The notes below the pieces were generated by a model, which searched no databases, was not told the DNA's origin, and saw only the letters and a list, made by a program, of their open reading frames with translations. From JBMNTQ01 sp050945815 (GTDB lineage Bacteria; Bacillota; Clostridia; Christensenellales; JBMNTQ01), in the NCBI GenBank assembly GCA_050945815.1, contig JBMNTQ010000062.1:1-10620 (forward strand): DNA of 10,620 nt. The letters are read 5' to 3'. The first letter of the stretch is position 1. Each line of letters opens with the position of its first letter. The translations under genes were made by a program, and so were the position numbers. Below are positions 1 to 8,000 of this stretch, one piece after another.

Positions 1-458
1 TCTACAGGATACATCAGTTCGAAAAGCAGGAGATGATAGTCATCTGCAAGCCCGAGGAGAGCTGCGGCTGGTATGAGAAGATGTGGCAGTATTCCGTTGA
101 GCTTTTCAGAAATCTCGACATCCCCGTACGCACGCTCGAGTGCTGTTCGGGAGACCTGGCCGACCTTAAGGTGCGCTCCTGCGACGTCGAGGCCTGGAGC
201 CCGAGGCAGGAAAAGTATTTCGAGGTCTGCTCCTGTTCCAACCTCGGAGATGCGCAGGCCCGCAGACTGGGCATAAGATATAAGGACGAGGAGAGACAGA
301 CCGTCTTTGCGCATACGCTGAACAACACTGTTGTGGCCCCGCCCAGAATGCTCATAGCCTTCTTGGAAAACAATCTCTGCGCCGACGGCAGTGTGGACAT
401 TCCGGCTGTTTTGGCTCCCTATATGGGAGGCATTCGGAAAATTCATCCCAAAAAGTAA
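1..458 (+). CDS. serS: Seryl-tRNA synthetase, C-terminal part (5' truncated by window edge)
   Basis: This is the end of a class II seryl-tRNA synthetase, which charges tRNA-Ser with serine through a seryl-adenylate in the cytoplasm. The reading frame is open from base 3, and 151 codons are visible of a protein that is usually about 420-430 residues. The visible part begins in the motif 2 region (RIHQFEKQEM) and continues through LECCSGDLADLK, DVEAWSPRQEKYFEV and SCSNLGDAQARRLGIR-like family signatures. It ends in a motif 3 region (NTVVAPPRMLIAFLENN) and the typical tail DGSVDIPAVLAPYMGG. The ATG at 33 is an internal methionine, because conserved sequence continues upstream of it. Motif 3 keeps the conserved Arg and LEN, but the usual glycine-rich GSG before them is replaced by NTV. 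The stop codon is TAA at 456-458. No functional link to the downstream surface-protein genes is apparent. Confidence 0.95.
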   Translation, partial: YRIHQFEKQEMIVICKPEESCGWYEKMWQYSVELFRNLDIPVRTLECCSGDLADLKVRSCDVEAWSPRQEKYFEVCSCSNLGDAQARRLGIRYKDEERQTVFAHTLNNTVVAPPRMLIAFLENNLCADGSVDIPAVLAPYMGGIRKIHPKK

Positions 459-468
459 GCAAATAATC

Positions 469-507
469 TTGACAATAGCTCGGGGGTTGTAGTAAAATAC
501 AACCCCC
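469..507 (+). promoter_or_regulatory. Sigma-A-type promoter overlapped by a perfect 10-bp inverted repeat
   Basis: A perfect -35 box, TTGACA (469-474), is followed after 18 bp by TAAAAT (493-498), which differs from the consensus -10 at one base. A perfect inverted repeat lies over the spacer and the -10: GGGGGTTGTA at 482-491 and TACAACCCCC at 498-507, around the six-base loop GTAAAA. A repressor bound there would block polymerase directly. The same hairpin begins 24 nt after the serS stop, so it could instead terminate serS. However, the bases after the stem are AAAATTATG, and the first T-run is at 517-522, which is poor for an intrinsic terminator. The two roles may coexist. The next clear gene starts about 580 bp downstream behind its own promoter, so any transcript from here would be largely noncoding. 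Confidence 0.55.
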
Positions 508-554
508 AAAATTATGTCTTTTTAAGGGTTTTTAACCTTACGGAGCGCAAAAAT

Positions 555-714
555 CCACATCCGCCGGCCTTGTCGGCACTTTCTCCTTGTCGAAGGGGAA
601 GAAAGAAACTACGCAAGACAATCTCTCAGTCAAAAACCTATCGGTTTTCGACAGCTTCCTTTACACAAGGGAGCCAAGGGAAGGGGCAAAACATACGCCT
701 GCGGCAAGCCGCAG
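555..714. repeat. Hairpin-rich intergenic element, probably a dispersed repeat
   Basis: Four stem-loops follow one another. TTCTCCTT (581-588) pairs with AAGGGGAA (593-600) around GTCG. GTCAAAAACC (629-638) pairs with GGTTTTCGAC (643-652) with one mismatch around TATC. GCTTCCTT (654-661) pairs with AAGGGAGC (667-674) around TACAC. CTGCGGC (699-705) pairs perfectly with GCCGCAG (708-714) around AA. A weaker stem, GCCG/CGGC, lies at 563-577. The phrases CTCTCAGTCAAAAACC and GGGAGCCAAGGG resemble intergenic repeats that I recall from many gut Clostridia genomes. That resemblance is from memory, and only one copy is in the window. The element could be a REP- or MITE-like repeat, or the body of a small structured RNA made from the 469-498 promoter. 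A short open frame across it looks spurious. Confidence 0.5.
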
Positions 715-853
715 AAATGTGAATCTTTTAACAATAGGCAGAGATATGCATGAATACGTGAATAAAAATTGCGGCTGTAACCGAATGTGACATAATTGCA
801 TATATTTAAATCTGTATTTTAACGATTTGTAGTTTTATTTTCCCCTTTTTTAA
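715..853. other. AT-rich intergenic spacer with no recognised feature
   Basis: I see no open frame with a ribosome binding site, no RNA gene and no strong hairpin here. The sequence becomes strongly AT-rich toward the promoter that begins at 854, with T-runs at 834-850. It probably supplies upstream AT-rich promoter context. Confidence 0.5.
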
Positions 854-883
854 TTGACATAATCTTCTGGAAAGGGCTATAAT
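854..883 (+). promoter_or_regulatory. Consensus sigma-A promoter for the secreted-protein gene(s)
   Basis: TTGACA (854-859) and TATAAT (878-883) are both perfect consensus hexamers, separated by 18 bp and preceded by an AT-rich tract. Transcription should start near 889-891, which gives a leader of about 200 nt before the ATG at 1088. It is the only strong promoter I find ahead of the gene at 1088. Since I see no clear promoter between 1979 and 2070, it may also drive the giant gene at 2071 by read-through. Confidence 0.8.
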
Positions 884-1087
884 TCAAGAGCTCGCGTGTG
901 TCAAAAGGGAATACCTTGTTTTTTTGCCCAGCACTCGACGAGCCGGTAAGTTTTATGATGTGTTAAGAGAGTTAAATTTGATACATCTGAGCTTTCAGGT
1001 CTAATAATATATATAATTAATAAAAATTCGCTCCAAGCTTATTTTGAGCGGAAGTTCTTCATACTCGAACGAAATGGGAGGATATCC
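884..1087 (+). promoter_or_regulatory. Long structured 5' leader
   Basis: The leader of about 200 nt can form several stems. The first lies at the predicted 5' end: GCTCG (890-894) pairs with CGAGC (939-943). The stem continues inward through 895-896/936-937 and 898-900/932-934, with one bulge (938) and one mismatch, and encloses a small AAGG/CCTT hairpin followed by seven Ts (919-925). A second hairpin has six pairs: 985-990 with 995-1000 around GCTT. A third, with a one-base bulge, pairs 1027-1033 with 1046-1053, a little upstream of the ribosome binding site. An extra TATAAT lies at 1012-1017 in an AT-rich run but has no good -35. I do not recognise a known riboswitch. The ribosome binding site GGGAGGA (1076-1082) lies 5 nt before the ATG. 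Confidence 0.4.
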
Positions 1088-1978
1088 ATGAAAAACAAAA
1101 CGAAGTCTGTGCTTTTAGCTGCTTTAATATTCATAGGCATTTTTGCCCTTATAGCAGCGGGAGACGTGTTGCAAGCCGAGGCGCAGCCGGCCGCAACACA
1201 TGTCTGCTGTTTCTTTTTCCCGGAAGGAAAGCTCCTTGCCAGCACCGAAGTTGCCGAGGGCGCTACCCTTACACCACTCATCAAAGCCCCCGAAATTGAG
1301 GGGATGAGATTTATGCACTGGTATCTGGTGGATGCCTCCCTTGAAGGAGATTCCGGACAGGCCTATATGTTCGATTCTCCGGTCACCGGGCCGCTTTATC
1401 TGATGCCGCGCTATGAGCCCGAGCAGGCGGAGGAGCCGGATTCGGAAGAGGGAGAAACTCAGGGAGCGGCGGAAGAGCCCGCCGCAGAGGGGCCTTCGGT
1501 CGAAGAAGCGGAGGCTGAGGAGCCTGCTGACGAAGAGGCCGCAGCAGAGGAAGCGGCAGAGCAGTCTGAAGCGGAAGAAAGCGAGAGCGAGGACGCTGCG
1601 GCAGAAGAGCCTGTGGACGAAAAACCGGCCGCCGGAAAGTCTTTGAATGAAGAGCCCGAGCTTGAAGAGCTTACGGAAGAAGAGCGCCGCATTCTTCTGA
1701 AAGAGGAGATCGACGCCACAAACCCCGATAGGAAAATCAGCTTCTATGCCACATGGGGCGAGAAAGAGGCGCCCGAGATCGGCGATGAGATTACCATTCA
1801 TGCCGAGCTTTTGGGCTATGAAGGGCTTAACTTCGTGATTCGCTGGCAGGTGAAATACAGCGCTCAGGAAGAATGGCGCGACTTGGACGTCACAGGCGAC
1901 TCATATACATTTATAATAGACCTGCAAAACCTTGAGTGGCTGTTCAGGGTGGCGGTGGATATCATTGAGGCCGAATAA
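1088..1978 (+). CDS. Secreted acidic protein with InlB-like module and C-terminal Ig-like domain
   Basis: A 296-residue exported protein of unknown function. The start is supported by GGGAGGA 5 nt upstream and a typical signal peptide: basic MKNKTK, a hydrophobic core at about 7-25, and a likely cleavage after AEA at residue 32. Residues about 38-110 resemble an InlB B-repeat/Listeria-Bacteroides repeat (GKLLASTEVAEGATL, MRFMHWYL, PLYLMPRYE). Residues about 110-208 form an extremely Glu/Ala/Ser-rich acidic linker. Residues about 209-296 look like an Ig-like beta domain (RKISFYATW, GDEITIHAELLGYEG, IRWQVKYSAQEEWRDL, LFRVAVDI), a pattern I associate with surface proteins of gut Clostridia. There is no LPxTG motif and no C-terminal membrane anchor, so it is probably released or held non-covalently. 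It contains an adjacent Cys pair at 40-41. It lies directly upstream of the giant adhesin gene and shares its N-terminal module type, which suggests a related surface role. It ends in TAA just before an intrinsic terminator. Confidence 0.85.
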   Translation: MKNKTKSVLLAALIFIGIFALIAAGDVLQAEAQPAATHVCCFFFPEGKLLASTEVAEGATLTPLIKAPEIEGMRFMHWYLVDASLEGDSGQAYMFDSPVTGPLYLMPRYEPEQAEEPDSEEGETQGAAEEPAAEGPSVEEAEAEEPADEEAAAEEAAEQSEAEESESEDAAAEEPVDEKPAAGKSLNEEPELEELTEEERRILLKEEIDATNPDRKISFYATWGEKEAPEIGDEITIHAELLGYEGLNFVIRWQVKYSAQEEWRDLDVTGDSYTFIIDLQNLEWLFRVAVDIIEAE

Positions 1979-1984
1979 TACCCG

Positions 1985-2009
1985 GCCGGACGAGAGTCCG
2001 GCTGTTTTT
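1985..2009 (+). terminator. Intrinsic terminator between the two surface-protein genes
   Basis: GCCGGAC (1985-1991) pairs perfectly with GTCCGGC (1996-2002) around the tetraloop GAGA. The stem is followed at once by TGTTTTTG and then further Ts. It begins 7 nt after the stop codon of the secreted-protein gene. The T-tract is interrupted by one G, so termination may be partial. With no obvious promoter downstream, read-through could supply the giant gene at a lower level. Confidence 0.85.
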
Positions 2010-2032
2010 GCTGTTTTAAGAACTTTGGAATT

Positions 2033-2046
2033 GCTTCTGCAGAAGC
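2033..2046. promoter_or_regulatory. 14-bp perfect palindrome upstream of the giant gene
   Basis: GCTTCTGCAGAAGC is a perfect palindrome centred at 2039/2040. It lies 24 bp before the ATG at 2071 and 11 bp before the ribosome binding site GGAGGA (2058-2063). It could be an operator for a dimeric regulator or a small RNA hairpin, or it may be chance. No clear -35/-10 pair is visible between the preceding terminator and the start codon. Confidence 0.35.
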
Positions 2047-2070
2047 TGTTTACCTCTGGAGGATATAGTA

Positions 2071-5000
2071 ATGAAAATTAAGCTTCGAAAAATAATAGCT
2101 CTGACGCTCACATTTATAATGCTTTTCAGCATAGTGCCAATCGATGTGCTGGCAGGGCTTATCACCACAGACTACTCTGACGGCTTCGGCATTAAGAGCA
2201 TAGTCAATCCGCCGGTAAATACCCACACCTACACATTCGAGGCGGACGGCGTAACGGTCGACACGCAAATCGTCAAAGACGGCGAATATCTTACCGAGCC
2301 GCAGGCGCCGGAGAAAGAAGGTCATCGTTTTGCCGGCTGGTTTGTCGAAAGCGAGCAGCTTATGTTCGGCCCGACGAATCCGATAACTGTCACACAGACG
2401 GAGGCAATTACGGCAACGGCGCGCTTTGAGCAAATTTACTATGTCTTCTTTATGGACAGCGCAGGCGCCACGGGAGGCAATGTTTTCAGGACCAAGTCGG
2501 GAGCAACGGGAGATCAGGTTACTACTGGAGACGTAAAGCTGCCTATCGGCTCCACGCACGCCGTCACCGGCTGGTACACAAACCAAAACCTGACGGGCAG
2601 CCCCGTGGGCGAAAATTTCACCATCGGCACAAGCGATCAGCAGCTTTGGCCCAAAATTGAAGAGGGCAACTATGTCTACTTCATATCGGGCGCGCAGGCA
2701 ACCTATATCGAGCCCCAGTTTGTGCCGCCGACTGGTGTAACACAAGAGCCGGCGGCGCCGACCCGCCCGGGCTATACCTTCAGCCACTGGTCGCTGACTG
2801 AAGGAGGAGCGGCTTATAGCTTCGGCAATACAATAAATAACAGCATAACCCTCTATGCTGTCTGGGCGAAAAACACAAATACGCCGTACACGGTCATTTT
2901 CTGGAAGCAATCCGTCAATGACAATAAAAACGCTGCCGACGCCGCCAAAACCTATGATTTTGCAGAATCTGTCGTTCGCTACGGCACAACTGAAAGCACG
3001 GTATCTCCCACACCTGCGGATGGAAGCAGAAATTATACCGGTTTCCACTACAATTCCGGCAAATCCGTGCCCGTAGTCATAAAGGGTGACGGCAGTACTG
3101 TCCTGAACATTTACTACGACAGGAACCTGCTGACGATTAAGTTTTATAAATTGCAAAGCGGAAGCTGGTATAATTCGCAGACTATGACCGGCCTCTACAG
3201 CCAAACTCTCGCCCAAAACGGATATTTTTGGCCGGAAGAGAACCGATGGACTAATAGCAGCAACACCAACACCCTAACTTTCTTAGATGCTTTTATTTTT
3301 GACACTCTTTCGGCATATGGTCCAAACTACCAAACACAAATAGAGCTTTATGCCAGAACTCAGCAAGGCACTGCCCGGATTATCCACTACAAGGAGGAGC
3401 TGGACGGCACTTGGACAGAGGCAAACACTATTAGAACAAGCAGCGGTACTTTCTATTTCAGCGACAAGTACCCCGGCTTTACGGTCTATCAGTATAGAGC
3501 GGATTACGGCATATGGCGCAGTGCAGGCACTTCCGCAAGCTATAACAATTTGTTGGAAGTTCGTCATAAGCGCAACTCCTACAACTTGGCTTTTTATAAC
3601 TACAACGCCACCTCGAGGACAGAAAGTATTTTATATGAAGGCAGCTTAAGCTCCTTTTATAACTACACTCCCCCCAGGCCCGCCGGCATGCCGACGGAAT
3701 TTGTCTTCCAGGGCTGGTATAAAGATACAGCATTCACCGAGCCTTTTAATTTTATAACGGAAACCATGCCGTTTAACGACTTGATGATTTATGCCAAGTG
3801 GTCGCCGCCGGTTTTGGACGCCATCATACACCTGTCTATGGAAAGCGGCTCTACCACCGTTACATTCCCGCTCGTCTATAACGAGCCTCTCGATCCCTCG
3901 ATTTTGCCCACTGTGAAGGACTCAAACGGAAATGTTGTCTGGGCGGGAGACCCCAATAACTTCATCACAATGCCGGCAAACCGCGAGTGGATAGGCTGGT
4001 CAACCAAAGTTAACGGCGATTATATAAGCTATAACTTCAACACTCTGCTGACGCAGGACATTGAACTCTACCCCTACTATGTCAGCACCGAGAGATATAC
4101 CGTGACTTATAATCCTGGCGGCGGCACCGGAACTGTTGTTGACAACAAAAGCTATGCCCAGGGTGCATATGCCGACGTTCAGCCGGGCGCCATAACGCCG
4201 CCCGACAGCGGCAGCCAGGTCTTCCTCGGCTGGACCCTTGAGGGCGACGCCAGCGGCAAGATTTATGTTGCCAACGAGAGAATCTTCATCGACGGGAACA
4301 AAACCCTGGTAGCCGCTTTCGGGCCGAAACTTCATGCTACCCTTACCTACAAGCCGAACGAAGGCGTGGGAAGCGATCAGGTATTCACTTTTGCAAACAA
4401 CACAAGTCACACAATTATTGAAAACCCTGGCTATACAAGGGACGGATACCAGTTTATCGGCTGGAACAGCCGGGCCAACGGTAACGGAATTTCCTATAAA
4501 CCCGGACAGACTGTGATTGTGGACAACACAGATCCCGACAGCAACGTGCTCTATGCCCATTGGGAGGAGCTCATCCCCATCACCGCTTCGAAGGAGTGGG
4601 ACTTCCCTGTGCCGGGTATTGCCAGGCCCGCTATCTGGTTCACGCTCTACCGAATCAACGCCGATACCAGCGAGACCGTGATCGGTACCCAGCTGGTACC
4701 CGACGCAGCGACAGGCGGCAGCGTAACTTGGGAAGGCCAGCTTAAAACCAACGGCAACGGCTACACCTATCAATATTATGTAAAAGAGACGGATGCCGAC
4801 GGCAACGACTATACCCCGCCCAGCTTCACAAAGACTGAAAACGGTCTTTTTGTCGAAAACAAGTATGATTATATAGATTTCACCGTCACCAAGGTTTGGG
4901 CGGGAGATTATCTGCCCACGATTAAACCTACCATTCAAATTCAGCTTCAGGTGAGCACAAACGGCGGCGGCTATGTGAACAGCGGCGCCCCTGTAATCCT

Positions 5001-8000
5001 TTCAACTCCGGATGGCGAGCTGACAACGAGCTACACATGGTACAATCTGCCCAAACAGAATACTCAAGGAGAGAACCTGAGCTATAGGGCGGTTGAACCC
5101 ACCCCGCCCGCAAGCTATGCGGCGGAGCATGTCCACAACCCGGACGGCGAGAGCACAACGGTAACCAACACCTATCAGAGCACAAGCTTTAAGGTCACAA
5201 AACTCTGGGCAGACCCGGATAATTTAAAAGATCCGGCAGATGCCGACTGGCCTGAGATAGATTTGCAGCTTTATCAAGACGGGGCTGCCTACCTTCAGTA
5301 TATCCATGTGAATCCGTGGCCGGTAAGCAATCCCGACTTTGAACACACTTGGAACGGTCTGCCTAAATATAAGGCCGACGGTACCGAGCACGTTTATACA
5401 GTTCGCGAGCTGGCCATACCTGTCAACTACATAATGACAGTGCAAGACGGCGCAGGCGCAAGTGTTATAACAAATACCCTAAGCTACGATTCCCTCACCG
5501 CAACCAAGATTTGGCGTGGAGATCCGGGACCGGGGACCTCTCTCACCCTGCAGCTTTATCAAACTGCTGTATATGCAGAGGGCGGAGCACCCGTTACCGG
5601 CCACAGAATAGCTTGGGGCGAGCCCGCTGTACTCAGTGCGGCTCCGTGGCAGTACACCTGGACGGGAATGCCCCAGCAAGGCAATATTGGCGGGCATGAA
5701 GTGATATATGAGTACGAGGTAGAGGAAACGGTGATTCCCAGCGGCTACTATCACGATGCTGTCGCCTCGGCCAGTCTATATGTCACCAACGTATCCGAGA
5801 AAATCGAATTCACTGCCACAAAGACATGGGATGGCGGTATCAACAACCGGCCCGAATCAGTGACGCTCTACTTGGAACGCAGACCGCTTCAGGAAGGGTA
5901 TGTCCCCGGCACCGGCACCCCCATAGGTGAATGGGAAAGAGTTTTCGGCACGGATTATGCGCTCCTCGCAGCTGAAACCTCACATACATGGACGGGCTTG
6001 GACCGCTATCAAGATTGGGTTAATCGCGAAGTCTATGAGTATAGGGTGCGGGAAGAAGCCGTCACCAACTACACTGCGAGCTATCCCGACAACAACACGG
6101 TGCACAACCAGTATGTAATTCCCGAGCGCACTGTAAGTGTCACCAAGGAGTGGAGCGGCGGACCGAACGACGACCACACCCTGCCCACGATAAGGCTGTG
6201 GCGCAGATTTATGAACGACAATGTATTGGATATCACGAGCCAATACACGCCGACTATCAGTCCAAATCCAGCTTTAGGTCCTTCCGATTCTTTCACCATT
6301 ACTTACAGCAATCTTCCCAGTACGGATGGCGATGGAAATATACTTCTCTATGGCTTTACCGAAGATAAGGTCACGGGCTACACGACGACATTCAGCAACC
6401 CCTACACTCTGGGCGGAATAGTATACGCACTGCCGGAAAGCACCATAACCAACACCTATGATATACCCATGACGGCCAGCTTAACTGCCACAAAGCAGTG
6501 GGTAAACGGTCCCGAAGCCGACCACACTTGTGTGCAGCTAACGCTGTGGCGCAAAACCGAAAGCGGCAACATACAAGAGGTCACAGGTAAACTCCCGGGG
6601 GTGAATCCGGCAAGTGGCACGTCAAATTCCTTTGAATATACCTGGTCAAATCTGGAATCCACCGACTTTAACGGCAATCCTTACACCTATTTCTTTACTG
6701 AGGATACAGTTCCCACCAACTACACCCGCACTTACAGCAACCCCATTACAATAGGCGGCAAGCAGTACGCTCAGAACAACACAACGGTTACAAACAGCTA
6801 TGTTCCTCCCACAGACGGCAGCGCCACTGCGACCAAACAGTGGGTAAACGGCAAAGCCAGTGAACATGAACCTGTTACCCTGACTTTGTGGCGTTCAGCT
6901 GACAATGGTGCAACCATGGAAAAAGTGACAGGAGCTAATCCTGTTATTAGTCCGGAGCACGGCCCTGCGGATACCTTCACCTATACCTGGAGCGACCTGC
7001 AGCGCACAGACATTAACGGTGTTCCTTATCAGTTCTACTTTACCGAAGATGCTGCGGCCCTGCCTGAAGGTTACGCGCTGAGCTACAGCGCTTCCGCCAC
7101 AGTCGGCGGCACGGAATATGCGCCCAGCGGCGCCACTGCCTACAACACCTATACACCGCCGACAATTGATGTTACGGCTGTAAAAAACTGGGTAAACGGC
7201 CCTGGCAGTGACCATGTCGCGGTGCCCCTGACCCTGCACCGCAAGATTGAGGGCGGCAGTCTCCAGCCCGTTGCGGCGACTTATAGCGTAAACCCTGAAG
7301 GTCCTATAGCAGATCAGTTTACTTATACTTGGGCCGGAGTGGACAAGACCGATATCGACGGCAACGCCTATACCTATTACTTTAAAGAAAACGAGGTAGC
7401 AGGCTATACACGAAGCTACAGCAACGTGTACGAAACCGACTACGGTCTTGCAGGCACTTCCGTCACCAATACCTATGTCCAGCCTACGGGAACGGTTGAA
7501 GGCACGAAGAGATGGGTTCACGTCCACAAAAACACCGTGCCAGATGTATGGATGCAGCTGTGGCGCAGCACCAATGTGAACGGTGTCGGTATGGAAAAGG
7601 TGCCAGATATAAGCACAATACGTATTGGCAGCGATACGCCCATGACAGATGACCCGGATAACCTGGCAACATACATTGCAAGTTTCAGCTGGGATAATGT
7701 ACACAAAAAATCTCCTGCAGGCGAGCCCTATTACTTCTTTGTTAAGGAAGTGAACGCAGCTGGCGTCGATTATAAGCCGCCGCATTTCGATAAGCTTGAA
7801 GTAGGCACCGATGTGCACAACTTTTATATGGCTTCAACTACCTATAATCCTCCTCTGGTGACCAAGGTGCTCTCAGGACGTGAGTTGCAAAGGGGCGACT
7901 TTAAATTTGAGATAGTTCAAACTTTCGGAAGCGGAACGACTGAGCATGTCATCGAAACAGTCGCTAATGGCGAAAATCCTGAAGATCCTGTGGGCTTAGT

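Noticed and set aside
751..772. Partial match to an ArgR-type box (TGAATAAAAATT)
   Set aside because: Only about one and a half half-sites fit. No arginine gene is nearby, and AT-rich sequence gives such matches easily.
587..790. 67-residue open frame on the + strand across the hairpin-rich element, with a TTG start
   Set aside because: It has no ribosome binding site, a non-ATG start, and runs through consecutive stem-loops. Its composition reflects the repeat rather than a protein.
905..925. Attenuator-like hairpin with seven Ts in the leader
   Set aside because: The stem is only four base pairs (AAGG/CCTT), too weak to call a terminator by itself.
884..1087. Known riboswitch in the long leader (c-di-GMP and others considered)
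   Set aside because: I could not find the conserved core bases of any class I know, so only an unassigned structured leader is claimed.
1124..1801. 225-residue Arg/Leu/Phe-rich open frame on the - strand
   Set aside because: It is antisense to the acidic linker gene. The odd composition is the complement of the Glu/Ala codons.
2050..3216. 388-residue open frame on the - strand
   Set aside because: It lies wholly antisense to the well-supported adhesin frame, whose domains are recognisable. The antisense product shows no family motif.
4000..4938. 312-residue open frame on the - strand
   Set aside because: It is antisense to InlB-like and Cna_B modules, has no recognisable domain or translation signal, and is a by-product of codon bias.
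6895..7818. 307-residue open frame on the - strand
   Set aside because: It is antisense to Cna_B units 8-10 and shows no recognisable protein family.
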